Shown: positions 31,687 to 45,545, counted from the first letter of the stretch. The stretch: 64,000 bases of DNA from Nematopogon swammerdamellus (GCA_946902875.1 OX336343.1:18213596-18277595); one strand, 5' to 3'. The notes: a model not told the origin generated them from the sequence alone. A program made the numbers and translations.

Positions 31687-34600
31687 ATGCCCCCTGCGCC
31701 CGGCCGCGCCGCGCTGCTGCTCCGGCGCCTCTCCACCGGCGACCCGCGCCTCAAGCACGTCTCGCATCCCGTGTCGCCCGCTGCCCTCCTGCACCCGGCG
31801 CCGCGAGCGCACAGGTAGCCGGAACCTCCTATCCACATGTCCTTCATTTTGGCGAAATCTACAAATAATAACCAGCTGCGTACTGCGCAGAATTGTACGC
31901 TAACCTAAAACTTACTAGTTTCTACTTCATTTCTCATTTGATATAATCACGGAATCACGATAAAATGTAAGCAAACCCTCTTGAAGTGTACCTACTTACT
32001 TACATCAATATAAATATTGAGAAGCACGAGTGACCTAAAACACAAATATTTTACCTCGTGCTGTTTGTTCGCATGTCGTAAAAGGTGGCCAAACCAGTTT
32101 TATAACAACCATGTTTTCTTTTTTTTTTTTGTTCCAAACTGAATTGATAATACAAATTATAGACAGAACCACATTATAGCAAAGCATAACATCAGAAACA
32201 CTTCAACATTATTTTTAAAACAAAACAGCTTTACTCACCGTTCTTCCCGAGCTATCTCTCTTCTGTCTCCGCCGAGATCCGGAACGCACCTGAACCCTCG
32301 TCTACGGAAACTACCCGCACTGACCACAGCTACAATCTTCGTCAACGACGGACGGAGATCTGACAGTTCTCTGCCAACCGTCGCACTAGGCAGAGTGCTC
32401 ATGAGGATGGGCCATACGCTTGGCGCGAAACGTCGAGCCGCAGCTCGTGAAGAACCGTGAGAACGGAAAAGGGGGAAGGACTGACATGGCACCTAGTTCA
32501 CCCGGTGTTATGGGCTGACATCACGGATGTTGTAGGTGATGTAGCCAACCGTGTAAGTTTCCATAAAAAAAAAAAAATAAAAAAAAATAATGCTGTTTTG
32601 TTTTAAAAATAATGTCTAACAACCACAGTAATTTAAAAACCCACTTCAACATTATGTACAGATTTTCGTCCCTCGGCGCTCCATCGGCGCCTAAACTGGT
32701 CCGCAGCTTGAGCGACAACATCATCAAGATGGCGACGACGTCGGGCGACAGCGGCAGCTCGGAGCCGCCTCAAGCGCACACGAACCGACTGACGAGGGAG
32801 CGGTCTCCGTACCTGCTGCAGCACGCACACAACCCCGTCGACTGGTACCCCTGGGGACCGGAGGCAATCGACAAGGCCAAGAAAGAGAATAAACTGATAT
32901 TCCTCTCGGTTGGCTACTCCACGTGTCACTGGTGTCACGTCATGGAGACAGAGTCCTTCGAGAATGAGGACGTCGCCAAAGTGATGAACGAACACTACGT
33001 CAACATTAAGGTTTCAATTTATCTTCCCGTTTGTTTGTTGTTTTACATTTGTACGTTTTTCCTGTCTTTTATTTAGCTATCATTGAAATAATTTTTTATG
33101 GAAGGTTTTTTTTTTTTTTTTTTTAATCTTTATTTTGTTTAGGGCTTTAGCCATTCCTGGCTATGCCAGCCCCATAGTAACTATATTGATTTTTTATTGT
33201 ACAAGGTGAAGTGTGCCGAGTAAAATCTTTTTTTTTAAACTGACACGGCTGGCTACATTACCTACAACATCCGTGATGTCAGCCCATAACACCGGGTGAA
33301 TTTGGAGCCACGTCAGTACTCCCCTTCGGTCGTGCCGCCTACACTGAACTGGAGGGAAAACACAAACTATTTAACTACATAAACCTGAGTCAAATATCTC
33401 GCCCTTCACCTAAACAGGAAGCTGACCTGGTCACAACATGTGAAAGCGAAGAGAACTGAAGCGAGTTTGCAGTATAAAAGTCTATACTGGCTCATAGGAA
33501 GACAAGCTTTTACTGAACAACCTGCTAGTATACAAATGTATTATAAAACCCATTTCTGTTACGGTACTGAATTATAGGGATTTGCCAGTAACGCCAATGT
33601 GTAAGTACTGCAAAGGTTCCAAAATATTGCTCTGCGAACAATCAGCCCCCTGGGGGTTCGCACGTGATACGACGTATCACGAGTATCTGAATGGTGCCCA
33701 CCATGAAGGACAAAGTTAAAAACTACTGCACTAAATAAAAAAAAAAGATTGGAACAGCTGGCAAGGGATTTGTTGAGCACTGATGGAAAAATGACATGCC
33801 TCAAGCAATGGCACATCCACAGGTTGGACAAAAGGAGCTGAACAATGCTCATAACTGTTGTTCAACAATGTTTCTGTCTATAATCTTGAATGGGTATAAT
33901 TCTCTAACCATCTGAGAATGGGCGATTGCAGAATAGTAAAAGCAGATTTTTTTTTAATATAAATTTTAATTTGTCGTTAATTTGCAGGTGGACCGGGAGG
34001 AGCGGCCCGACATCGACAAAGTGTACATGCTGTTCGTGCAGGCCACCACAGGCGGTGGCGGCTGGCCCATGTCCGTCTTCCTCACCCCCGACCTGCAGCC
34101 CGTCACCGGCGGCACCTACTTCCCACCGGAGGACCGTTGGGGCCGCCCCGGCTTCAAGAGCATCCTGCTCTCCCTCGCGAGGAAGTGGCGCGAGAGCGAA
34201 GACGAGTTCCACCGCGCCGGCACCGACATCATCGACGCTCTCAAAAAGGCCGCCACCCTCGACAAAACAGACGGTGTCCCAGGCGAGGCCGCCTGGAAAA
34301 AATGCATCCAGCAGTACATCCGCGCTTACGAACCCGAGTTCGGAGGCTTTGGGACCGCTCCGAAATTCCCACAGCCGAGCAATCTCAACTTTCTGTTCCA
34401 CGTCTACGCGAGAGACAAGAAGGATCCCCTGGGCAAGCAGTGCCTCGAGATGTGTCTCCACACTCTCACCAAAATGGCGAAAGGCGGCATACACGATCAC
34501 GTCTCGAGCGGATTCGCCAGATATTCTGTGGATTCAGATTGGCACGTGCCTCACTTTGAGAAGATGCTGTACGACCAGGCTCAGCTGACCACCGTCTACA

Positions 34601-37600
34601 CCGACGCCTACCTCGCCACCAAGGACCCCTTCTACGAGGAGATCGTACGTGATATCCTCAAATACGTCAACCGAGATCTGAGTCATGAATCTGGAGGCTT
34701 TTACAGCGCCGAGGATGCGGATTCCTATCCTGAATTTGGAGCTACTAAAAAAAAGGAGGGCGCGTTTTGCGTGTGGCAATACGACGAAATAGAATCTCTC
34801 CTCGATGATAAGACGATAAACTCCATAAAGTACACAGATATTTTCTGTGATTATTTCGGTGTGGAGCCGGAAGGTAATATTTCCCACGAGAGCGATCCCC
34901 ACGGCGAGCTGCCAAATAAGAATGTTTTGATAATTTACGGAAGCAAGGAGGAGACGGCGAAGAAATTCGGATTGGCGATTGCCGACTTTGATAAAGTTAT
35001 ATTGGAGTGTACGGAGATTCTATATGAGGCGCGTCAGAAGAGGCCTCGACCACACCTCGACTCGAAGATGCTTTGCTCGTGGAACGGCTTGATGATCTCC
35101 GGCCTGGCGCAGGCCGGTCAGGGTCTCGCAGACAAGGCGTTCGTGGAGCGAGCCATCCAGGCGGCCAACTTCATAAAGGAGCATCTTTACGATAAAAACA
35201 CACACGCACTGCTGAGGTCATGTTACCGGGCGAGCGATGGAAGCATTACACAGACGTGAGTATTACAATAGTAATGGAGCGCTTGTTCTTTGATTAAGTA
35301 AGGTTATTGGCTATGGGGCTTACTGCATGATCACAACAACCCTGCGATTAGACACCTTCAACCTGCGTTAAAATTGTACTCAAAAAGGCTGCCACCCTGG
35401 ACAAAACAGACGGCATCCCAGGCGAGGCGCCTGGAAATAATGCATCCAGCAGTGCATCCGTGCTTACGAACCCGAGTTCGGAGGCTTTGGGACCGCTTGC
35501 AAATTCCCGCAGCTGAGCAATCTCAACTTTCCCTCAAGTCTCAGCAGGCTCCCAGGGAATATCTTTCCCCACTCCTACAATCCACGGATATTCAAATCGC
35601 GGGTTAATAGCCTTTCCCCAGCGACATTAGCCACCTCCAAGCCGGACTAACACCTCCTCGGCAGTGTCTTCGACCTCGGGCAGAGCCACCCAGTTCAGAA
35701 GCAATAAAAAAAAAACTCCATAAGAAACGCAAGGACCTGATGCATTTTGAAAGTGTATACACTTTGAATACATTTAAGAAAAACATGTTTTGTCAGAGAG
35801 CAGCCCATCGCAGGCTTCCTGGACGACTACGCGTTCCTGATTAAGGGTCTCCTGGACCTGTACGAGGCGTCGCTCGACCTCAACTGGCTGACGTGGGCTC
35901 GGCAGCTGCAGAGCAAGCAGGACGAGCTGTTCTGGGACGATGCGGACGGAGGCTACTTCACCAGCTCTGCCCACGACCCCTCCGTGGTGCTGAGGCTAAA
36001 GGAAGGTAGAGCGCTTGTAGTCTAATGGTAACTGTAGGTCTTTATTTTACTGGGTGTTAGGGTTGAACCAATCGTAAAGATCGTAGAATTATAAGTAAAG
36101 ATTAGATCATTCTGGGATAATTACAGTGCAGATTTTATTTGAATTTGATTTAGTAACAACTTGAAATTAGGCCCGATTGCAGCTGAACGTCAAACAAATA
36201 TTGTATTCTTTTGAAATGTTCATTCAATCTTTTTATTTTATCGAACCTGGCCCTATGGAACCCAACAATTTATCTGAACTGGGATCCATCTCGGTGCTTT
36301 CTGTAGTATTTTAGTTAATCATCATCACTCATGCATCATAGCAACACTCGTGGTACTGTAGTTTACATTTTCTCTTCTTCAATCCTCTCAAAGTGAATAC
36401 ACAAGCACAATTTTGTCTGCTGAAACAATTCTGGTCTATTGCCCCTTCCACCATGAGGTGCTAAAATGTAGACCACGTACAAGCAAATGTGGCGAGAGAA
36501 ACACAGCGACCTAAAGAAGGTAGCCAGAAAGTGGATGGATGAGAAGAGCATAAGACCGCGTGTGGTGGCATGCCTTGGGAGAGACCCATGTTTTCGTGGA
36601 CCAGTGCGAGCTCATGAACACCCTCTTGTCTATTCTATCATCATTCATCACCGTCTCACAACTATCGACTATGTATATTTTTTTCTTTTCTTTTTGTGCT
36701 CTCTTTCGCAACTGTCTTTATTAATTGTTTGTTTATGTAAAAACTTTTATTTCTACTTGCCCTTATCATGTTCAATGTGTTCCAGAGGGAAGCGTAGTGG
36801 GGACATGTTATATGTATACTTTCTGTTTCTCTTTTGTTATAATCTATGTACTACATGTCTGTTTTTTCACCTTAATAAATCAAATAAATAAAATGACGAT
36901 GATGTCCATCCACGCCAAATCCAACAGCGACATCCTTTGGCCGTGTCGGATACTTAACAACAGAATATGAATAGATCAAGACGGCGCTGAGCCGTGCGGG
37001 AACAGCGTGGCGTGCCACAACCTGCTGCGGCTGGCGGCGTACGCGGACAAGAGCGCGGCGGAGGACGGGGGCGCGGCGGAGCGCGAGGCGGCGCGCCGGC
37101 TTCTGCTCGCCTTCTCGCACCGCCTCGCGGAGATGCCGCGCGCGCTGCCCGAGATGACCTCCGCCCTCATGTTCTATCTCGACTCGCCCACTCAGGTCAG
37201 CCTCTCTTTCAACTTGCTCAGTTGCAGTATCATTTTTGCAAACTCTAGAAGAAAGGTGTGGAATTCAAAGCCTAAAAGGTTGATTTTTTATTTTATTTTC
37301 TTCTTCTTTTTTAGTCTCATACTGCCGGTGGTATTGACACTTTGGATGATATTGTTATGAGAAGTTGTTGTTGTTCGGACTCGTTCTCCGCGCCTAAGCC
37401 CACTCCATTGCAGGCCTTTTGCGCGTCCTACGGCCTTACTCCAACCAGCCGAGTTCTTCCAGGAGGCGGCACACTCTCTTTGGATCTTGGCACGCCTCTC
37501 GAAGTGTAGTAGGGCCTCCCAGCTCCTTCGCCCTTATGTCTGCCACCTGCTTGCACTCCAGCAGCACGTGGGTGGGTGTCTCGTCCGCCTGCAGGCATGC

Positions 37601-39276
37601 TCTACACAGTGGACTGTCCGTTACTCCAATTACATAGAGGTGTCTGTTGTGTTTTTTTTTTCCTACTAGAAAAAGTATGTCGTGTTTTTAGTGTGTCTTA
37701 TGTGCGAGTGATTGTTAAATGATTTTAAGTGGTGATAGCTGAAGTTATTTTGCAATGTTGTATGCTTACGTGTGTTGGGACCAGCGGAAGATCAGCGCTG
37801 CGGCGCTCTCATCGCGAGGGAGCCGCAGCATACAAGCTGAGCTGGCTCCCTTTTCCTCCTAGCCCATGTGTGTAATGTACCTACTGTATTACTGATGTGA
37901 AGAGGAAAAAAACGCTATTCTATTCTATTCTGTTAAGTGTACAGTGACCAGTAAGCATACCATCACTATACGTAGTTTTGACCTATGGACACGGAGCAGC
38001 GTCTTGGTGAGACTGTTATGAGAAGTGTATAATAATCATTTATTTTCTGTTTCATTTCATAATGTGTGTGTGTGTTGTGTGTGAATGTGGTGGTGCAGGT
38101 GCTGATAACTGGCGGGTGCGAGGACCCGCGCACGCTGGCGCTGGTGCGCGTGGTGCGCTCGCGGCTGCTGCCGGCGCGCGTGCTCGCCGTCGCCGACCCC
38201 GCCGCCGCCGACCTCGCGCCCGCCGGTATGTCCGACATCTGTGAGTACTCCTCACGCGGCCGCGACATCCCGCCCAGTCTCACTTCAGTTCAAGATGAGT
38301 TATGGGGAAATAAATATAAGTCATTCCGTCAGTCAGTTAGCTTGTAAGCGTCCACTGCCCATTCACGCCCCTCTTGAAGGACCGGAGACTGTACTTGGGG
38401 GGAATATATGGGCAGGGAGAGTGTTCCAGAGTTTACCGATTCTGTAAAGGAACATATTCCGAAGTTTTAGAATTAGAGCCATATGATTGACTGATACGGA
38501 ACCCTTGGCTGGCGAATCTAACTTGCACTTGACCGTTTTTTTTTACATATGACGCAAAGCAACTTGTTAAAACCCTTTTGCATTTCTGGACCCATGGTTA
38601 GCGGAACTGTCTGTCTGTCAGCCTCGGTAGCTCAGTGGTGCGGTCGGTCGACTGTAGATCGTGATCGTAAAAACACCCGGGCGCGGTCAGTAGTTTGATG
38701 GGTGACCGCTCGACCGTTGGATGCTGACCGTGGTTCAGGTTCCACGTGAAACTGTAGGTCCGTTCCCTTCTTACCTTAATAGCTCAGTTTGGTACCACAA
38801 CACTGAATGAAAAGTCGGTCGAAAGGGCTATGTAAATAGTTCATGTTTTCCGTACAGTTCAGTGTAGCCAGCGTTAACAAAAGGAATCACTGATATAGCA
38901 CCTAGTTCACCAAGGTGTTATGGGCTGATATCATGGATGTTGTAGCTCTCTCTGTCTTCTCTCACCCCCCCAAGGGGAAGTGGGGTGAAGAAGTGAAAAA
39001 AAAATAATCCATAAAAAAAAAATAAAAAGAAGTGAATCGTGTCAGTTTCCATAAAAAAAATTTAACTAGGTGTAGTCGCCGGTACCTGGTTTGTGCCGAG
39101 CAGCGTCTGTAACAGCGGAATGATTATATGTTTGTGTGCGTGCAGTGTTGTCGCGCATCCGGCCGGTGGGCGACGCTCCGACGGCGTACGTGTGCCGCCG
39201 GTTCGCTTGCTCGCTCCCCGTCACCGACGTGCATCAGCTGGAACGCATTCTCGACGAGACCTCCATCGACAAATAG
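31687..39276 (+). CDS. SPATA20: SPATA20 / YyaL-like thioredoxin-domain protein
   Basis: Complete orthologue of the SPATA20 (DUF255) family: an N-terminal thioredoxin fold followed by an alpha/alpha six-barrel glycosidase-like part; its reaction is unknown. Exons: 31687-31814, 32662-33010, 33988-35255, 35797-36005, 36981-37195, 38099-38225, 39146-39276; all phases agree, 2427 bp, 808 aa (human ~786). Exon 1 encodes an Arg/Leu-rich N-terminus ([13 protein letters not shown]) like a mitochondrial presequence. Family blocks: [14 protein letters not shown] (~91-104), thioredoxin-like CHWC at 131-134, [73 protein letters not shown]. The start is the first in-frame ATG; an ATG at 32654 could serve an alternative first exon. 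Introns hold SINEs, two LINE fragments and a partial copy of exon 3. Confidence 0.92.
32476..32578 (+). mobile_element. SINE family A 3' end, SPATA20 intron 1
   Basis: GACATGGCACCTAGTTCACC to GTTTCCATAAAA with A-run; ends ~85 bp before exon 2. Confidence 0.7.
33226..33372 (-). mobile_element. SINE family A 3' part, SPATA20 intron 2
   Basis: CTGACACGGCTGGCTACATT to GAGGGAAAACACAAACTA in reverse orientation. Confidence 0.65.
33383..33835 (+). pseudogene. Jockey-like RT C-terminal remnant, SPATA20 intron 2
   Basis: Frames read [28 protein letters not shown], then after a shift [14 protein letters not shown] and FASNANV.VLQRFQN, the usual order downstream of the polymerase core in Jockey-group LINEs. 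It has stops and a frameshift, so it is dead. Confidence 0.7.
35380..35530 (+). pseudogene. Partial copy of SPATA20 exon 3 in intron 3
   Basis: About 150 bp match 34241-34392 (CAAAAAGGC.GCCACCCT, GACAAAACAGACGG, ACCCGAGTTCGGAGGCTTTG) with deletions that break the frame. It lies 125 bp after the end of the real exon and has no splice sites suitable for use as an exon. Confidence 0.85.
37395..37642 (-). pseudogene. LINE C-terminal remnant, SPATA20 intron 5
   Basis: The minus strand reads [31 protein letters not shown] and ending in LLEELGWLE, the zinc-knuckle C-terminus (C-x2-C...H-x4-C) of R1/Jockey-type LINEs. It is the same family as 56750-57118. Confidence 0.75.
38618..39060 (+). mobile_element. 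SINE family A composite, SPATA20 intron 6
   Basis: It contains the tRNA-like CCTCGGTAGCTCAGTGGTGC, a 5S-like GGTCAGTAGTTTGATGGG and TGACCGCTCGACC, the body, and a tail CAGTTTCCATAAAA. About 80 bp of CT-rich sequence (38947-39030) separates body and tail. It ends ~85 bp before exon 7. Confidence 0.7.
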
Positions 39277-42122
39277 TCTACCTGCTCAGTGGCCAACCAG
39301 TCGCTTCGCTACAATAGTCCTGTCCTACTGCACCGGCCTTCCCCTGCTACAGTAGTCGCATATCACTAAAGCAATTATGTATTGCTGCATACTACAGTCG
39401 CTTCTCAATGTAGATGGTAGCAAGTCGTAGAACGTGGCTTTCTATGACTTCGTCATACATACACAAACCCATTAAAGCTATAAAAGGATTTATAATGATG
39501 GCTGGCAAAATTTATAAATGGCCGCCTTCTACTGTTATGGTCATCTGAGCTGAACCAACTTGTTTTGCTTCAAATTAAACTCAGCTAGCCTGCTTTGATG
39601 TCCCGTATTACCGAACTGTCTATCTCTCTCTCTCTCAATCTAGTCTAGAGTCTGTGCTTTTGAGGCTGATTCTACAGTGCAGATGAAACGTGAAATAAAA
39701 GCATAAATTGATTAATGTAATGTGTAGATAAACTCCCAACAAACATCAAACTCACAAAAATATTTTACATGTTGTGCGTCAAAGCCTAGAAGATGTCCGT
39801 ATTATTATTAGTATTGAAATATATTACTATGCAAAAGGTAGCTCCTTCAAACCCCCGTCTGTAGTTTTAGGAGATGGGGGAGGGGCCGTATTATATTAGA
39901 AAAAAAAAATGTTTTTCTTTGTGACAAATAGCCCAGTGAGTCAATGCTGGTAAAATGTCAATTGAGCAAGGTTAGAAGGAGATGGGCAATATTTGTTTCT
40001 ATCATTATATCTTTATGTAGGCTTCTATTGCTTACTTGTTCAACAGTTAATATCGTTATCGTTATCGAAAAGAAATGAGTTAGCATAGTATAGTTATTTT
40101 TGAATACTCAAAATCAATTATTTTTTTTTTGCTACAATATGCATAATAGATGTCTAGTCGAAATTTGGTAGTGTTCTATATGTATATACATACTTATGTA
40201 TATATGCTAGCCTATAGGCACTATATTTGTAATGTTACAATATTTTTAATTTTATGAAGTTTTTTTTTACAATTCTGTTACTTACGTTAAGCTTCGCTTA
40301 TGGTCATTGAATGACGGAAAGGAACACACTTCCAAAGTTTGAAAAGACGGATGTCGTTACATTTTGTTTTAAATGTAAACTTAATTTCTGATTTCTCATT
40401 AAATTATTGTACAAGAGAAAAACTTGATGATGTGAATGTAAGATGAATCAATTTATTAAAAACGTTTATGTAGTTATAACATCAATATGTTGTCTTTTTG
40501 TGTAAATATTATAGGAATACCATAAATATGCACATTTTGTTACCAATATTCCCTTAGATGATTATACCAAAGGTAGGTACACAATGAACTGTTATCAAAA
40601 TATGATGTTTGTTCACCACTACTGTTCACCGCTATTCTAGCTTGGAATGAAGACATTCACTCGTCGGCAGAATACATTTATGTATTTGGCATCTTTAACC
40701 AAATTTAATCTACCGCCAAATGAACAAGAAACTAACATTATTATATAATATTAAATAAGTTGCAAAATATTATTGAGATGTTAATTTTGGGTCACTTTTG
40801 TAGATACTTTCACAATGGCAACACTAGTTGCACGATGAAGACGGAAGTATCATCGTGTAATGTTACCATGAAAGAATTTAACACGTGGCTGTCATATATA
40901 CACACATATATGTCATATTTTTTGTGGTTTTGGGTTTGATTTTACGTTGGTAAGGTAGTTCGGAAGTATTGTTGTAGTCGTTGTCATGTTTGCAAGATGA
41001 ATCATAAATGTTTCGTAATATAATCAGTAGGCCTACAATGACGATCATCGTTCATGTATATGTGTATGCAACTCCCCTAGCGTCGGATGCGATAACTAAA
41101 TTTTTCCACAATCTGAACGATTGATCGAGCTGATAGCCAATAGAACTCATGGTAGGCCTGCAGTAGGGAATAGTGTAAAGAGAGTCTGAGAATGTGATTT
41201 TGGATAGAAAGAATATGCTGAGTCAAATTATATAAAGTTTAGAATATGCAACTGAGTTGTTGATGACTAACATCTAGAAAGATGGTCTTGATTCTATCTA
41301 CATGGCACCTCAATAACTTTCCTTTTATGACTTACAAATATAATTTTCCTTTTAATATACATACATACATTTTTCAACTTCTTTTAGCCAAAACTAAAAC
41401 TAAAATAAATGTTGTTTCAAATTGTCGAACTTGTACATTTTGATTTTTAATATTTCATAGGAGGATGTATTAAAGCTAATGTACTTCAAATGTATAATGT
41501 ACTTCAAAACAAATATTTAACTTTCAAGTTGCATTGTGAGTTATTTAATGTATTACAAGCATTTTAATAGGCGGAGACTCAACAGGTTAACTTTCTTTCC
41601 TAACCCATCAAGGATTTCGGTTACAATTTCATGAAACTGCCTGAGACCTAACCAAACTGAAATTACATTTCCACAAATGAATATTGATTGACAAGTTGAT
41701 AACTAAGATCTCTTCTCATACATTTGTCTTTTTAAAATTATTAAATGGATTGGAAAACATTTAACCTTTCGAATGCCCAAGCGCAGATCTGCGCATCGCC
41801 CTCTAACTGCCTAAGCGTAGATCTGCGGCAACATGACTAGTGACTTTCGGCATTTAAGGCATGCTCAGGAATACTTTTGTATGATTCATTATAATGTATG
41901 TGATATTATATATATATTTTTTTTTACAAAATAAATTTACTTTATATGTGTTGAAAAATTGTTTTCTTTGAATATGTTGTTAAAATAATTAATTCTAATA
42001 TTTTCTTCAAATTCTTTCTTACCAGCCAAGTCAAATTATGAATACCAAGACTAATATAAATCCTTTTGTAACATTTTTATAGGACAACCGCTAAATCCTA
42101 TTACTTTAAGTGAGCTAAACTT
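39277..42122. other. SPATA20 3' flank; no further gene
   Basis: The first AATAAA after the stop is at ~39696 (GAAATAAAAGC), a likely poly(A) signal. The rest is AT-rich with no ORF of family character and no repeat shared with the window that I can see. A short local repeat (AAGCGCAGATCTGCG / AAGCGTAGATCTGCGG) lies near 41785-41830. Confidence 0.5.
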
Positions 42123-42123
42123 A

Positions 42124-42408
42124 TATATACACGGTGTTGCAACCCCAACCGTAAAACCCGAAAGGGGGTGATTCTGTACATGAAATAGAACAACTTTTGT
42201 TCTACGACTTTTTTATTTGAAGAAAAACAATTTTTTTTTTCTCCATACGTTTTGAGAATAGGTAATTAAAATTTGTATGGAAAAAAAATTTTTTTTTTGT
42301 TTCATAAAATTTCTTTTCCCCACAGAAGTTGTTTAGTTTCACATATAGAGTAACCCCCTTATGTCAGTTAAAAATATTACGGGGGCAACTGCAACACCGT
42401 GTATATAC
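42124..42408. mobile_element. MITE with ACACGGTGTTGCA ends
   Basis: TIRs ACACGGTGTTGCA...TGCAACACCGTGT are flanked by TATA on both sides, fitting a TA target (Tc1/mariner-like). About 285 bp; the interior is A/T-homopolymer rich. Confidence 0.75.
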
Positions 42409-42711
42409 CTATAATTGGTTTCTCGGAAACGGCTCTAATGATTTGGATGAAATTGTTTATTTAGATAATGTTATTTTTTTCAAGTTTATCTAGATAGGTG
42501 TAGACGCCGAGCGAAGCTCGGTCGCCCAGGTACTATTATTGATTTATGCATACCGGATTCCCAATCGTATGTTGGAATTTATAATGAAAGTATAATTGGC
42601 AATATCCACTCAAATATAGCAACCAGACATCTTGCTTTGTTCAAGTGCCACCTATATTTCTCACTTTTTATTTGTTACTAATAAACCTTTTATATATCGC
42701 TAGCTGAAAGC

Positions 42712-42786
42712 GGGTGAGGCCACCAGGATCCCCTAGAAGGATCCCCCAGGGGATCCTGGTGAACTCATCGGTTCATCAGGATCCCC
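42712..42786. repeat. Left 75-bp terminal inverted repeat
   Basis: Identical in reverse complement to 53216-53290. It contains its own hairpin, ACCAGGATCCCCT...AGGGGATCCTGGT (13-bp perfect stem), so each end is a fold-back by itself. Confidence 0.95.
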
Positions 42787-43178
42787 CAAACCCGAATATG
42801 CAATGTTAAGGCTCATTCACATAGTGCTAAAATATAACATACATATAAGTATATATGTATTGATGCTACCTATTTTAATTTTGAATTTTAATTTATTTTA
42901 ATTTTTATTTTTATTTTTATTTTTTTTATATTGACGTAATTGAATTTTTAACCTTTGACAATTCTATTGATGCGAAGTATTTTAATTTAGCTCTAATTTT
43001 AATTGCCTTTCATGCACAAAACTGTTTTTTTTCTCTGTATTCTTATAATTAGGGTTCCGTACCTCAAAGGAGGAAAAAACGGAACCCTTTTAGGATCACT
43101 TTGTTGTCCGTCTGTCTGTCTGTCTGTCAAGACCTTTTTTCTCAGGAACGGGTAGACGTATCAAGTTGAAATTAATAT

Positions 43179-44083
43179 CAAATACTAAGGTCTACGAAAC
43201 CTTTGAGGTGTACAAAATGCAAGCTTCTAGGTCAACGGAATCACTAGATACGCCCATTTAAGTCACATATTTTGCTACCGGCAAATCAAATCAAAACCTA
43301 TAGAGTACTTCCCGTTAACCTAGAATCATGAAATTTGGTAAGAAGCAAGGTCTCACAGCACAAGTAAAGGAAAAAATCTAAAATTGTAAATTCATAGTTA
43401 TGTGGTATTAAAAAAATTTTTTGTTTGTTTTCTATGTCAAGGTCCCTTTTTGTCAGGACCGGATCAAGATAACAAATTGAAATTAATACGAAATACTAAG
43501 ATCTACGATCTCTTTAAGGTGTAGAATACTAAAGCTTCTAAATCAACGCAATCAAAAGATACGGCCATCTATGTCATATTTCATACTCGCAAAGTCACTC
43601 AAAACAAATCAAAACCTATAGGGTATTTCCCGTTAACATAGAATCATAAAATTTGGTAAGAAGCAAGGTCTTACAGCACAAGTAAAGGAAAAAATCCGAA
43701 AATTGTAAAATTGTAGTTATTGACATTAAAAAAAAAATATTGTTTTGTATGTCAAGGACCCCCTTTCTCAGGAACGGATCAAGATAACAAATTGAAATTA
43801 ATATGAAATACTAAGAGCTACGATCTCTTTAAGGTATAGAAAATGCAAGCTTCTAAATCAACGCAATCAAAAGATACGGCCATCTATGTCAGATTTCATA
43901 CTCGCAAACTCACTCCAAACAAATCAAAACCTATAGGGTATTTCCCGTCAACCTAGAATCATAAAATTTGGTAATAAGCAAGGTCTCATAGCACACGTAA
44001 AGGAAAAAATCCTAAAATTGTAAACTTTTAGTTATGATATTTAAAAAAAATTTATTGTTTTGTGTGTCACGTCAAGACCCTTT
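43179..44083. repeat. Outer left palindrome arm
   Basis: Inverse of 51938-52843 (paired coordinates sum to ~96021). Built from ~310-bp tandem units, each with CCTATAGGTTTTGATTTG-type and TTTTTCCTTTAC-type words in inverse. The full GGTTCCGTACC end at 43050-43140 has no partner on the right. Confidence 0.9.
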
Positions 44084-44126
44084 TTTACCCGACTACGGCG
44101 AAGCCAAAAAAGGAAGGGTTATGAGT

Positions 44127-44178
44127 TTGGCGTGTATGTATGTATGTATGTATGTATGTATGTATGTATGTATGTATG
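44127..44178. repeat. (GTAT)n microsatellite
   Basis: About 13 units of GTAT/TATG. It produces the artificial 'MYVC' peptide pattern in + frames. Confidence 0.95.
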
Positions 44179-45089
44179 TGACTATCTATATTCCACTCTA
44201 CAGCCTAAAGTACTGGGCCGATTTGAAAAATTCTTGTGCCATTGGATTCGTCTTATTCACGGGAGTGTCATAGGCTATATAAAAATTTTCAAAACTCAAA
44301 ATGGCGGACGCACGGATTCAAAATGTCAAATTAGTTATTCAAAATATATTGAGTGAGGTATCAAATTAAAGATAATTAAATTACGATTCCGAAAATATAT
44401 ACTTTGCTATCTATTAAACTTATGTGTACAGAGAAATAGAGCAAAATGTGTGGCGCATGTATGAATCGCGATCGCGATGAAGTGGCGATGAAGCGTGGTC
44501 GCCCGCGCACCGCGCCTTCGCGCGCCCTCACGGTTTCGGTACGTTACATACACCATGACGCGCGACGACGACGCCGTGACGATAAGAAGCGACATGGTAT
44601 TGTTGGTAATATACCTACATACTTACTCACTGATCTACCGCAAATTTTATATAGATATATAATATTATTATTAGATACAGTACTGTGCTAAAATAAATTG
44701 TACCTAGTGTAAGCATATGTAGTGAAGGTACATTAAATATAACTAATACCTACAATATTGTCGGATGCAAGTTACCCTTCAGCTAAGCGAGATATTGTGG
44801 AAGAGAAGAACCGCCGTTTGCGGAAAAGTATTCCCAATTTTCTGGGTGCAGTTTTAGCCCTAGACTCGATTAGTTGCCGGAAACCTACGTCTTTGGAAAT
44901 GGTGGTGCCCAGGAGGTCCAGGTGCTTCCAGACAGGTATGACGCTGACTTAGAAACTGACTTGGAAAGCTAAAGGACCTTCAAATCGACCTTCGCAGATA
45001 ATGCGCAGCACTGAACCTTGCTAACGTTGAAGGCGTGGGCGTAGCATTCAGGGGGCAACATATCATTGTGATGCATACGAGAGTACGGA

Positions 45090-45545
45090 ACACGGGTTCT
45101 ACACCAGTTACCCTTCAACTAGGCGGGATGTGGATGAGAAGAGCCGAAGACTTATGTCTGAACTTAAGCAAACACTTGGCTCTATTTCCGAATGGGCCGT
45201 AGCAAGTTAGTCAAGTTCAATATCTCTAAGATGCAAGTTTGCGCGTTCAGTGCGAAGAGAGCGGCGTTCACACCAGCTCCTTCCTACCAAGGCACGTCAC
45301 TTAAATTTTGCGACCACCTCGGGGTCCTCCGAGTCGAATTTTCGCACGATCTAAACTTCCGGCGTGACATCGAGGGCAAGGCCGTATAAATCGCAGATTC
45401 GGTCCTGCTTGGGGTACTGCTCGCACCTATGGGATGGCTCAGTCAAATACCAGCTAGCGCCTCTGTACTCGATCCAGGCAGCGTCGAGCCGTGCGAATAG
45501 TAGGTGACGCCCAAACACGAGTCAGTAAGCCTGGATACGCTATAC
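45090..45545 (+). pseudogene. Jockey-like LINE RT remnant
   Basis: Readable pieces are KFNISKMQVCAFSAKRA, HLGVLRVEFSHDLNFR, GYCSHLWDGSVKYQLAPL and SIQAASSR in shifting frames, the usual order after the FADD box of Jockey-group RTs. Multiple stops. A related fragment may begin at 44758. Confidence 0.65.

Noticed and set aside
33926..34588. Long alternative-frame ORFs over SPATA20 exon 3 (both strands)
   Set aside because: They are shadows of the GC-rich conserved exon; only the 33988-35255 frame carries the family motifs.
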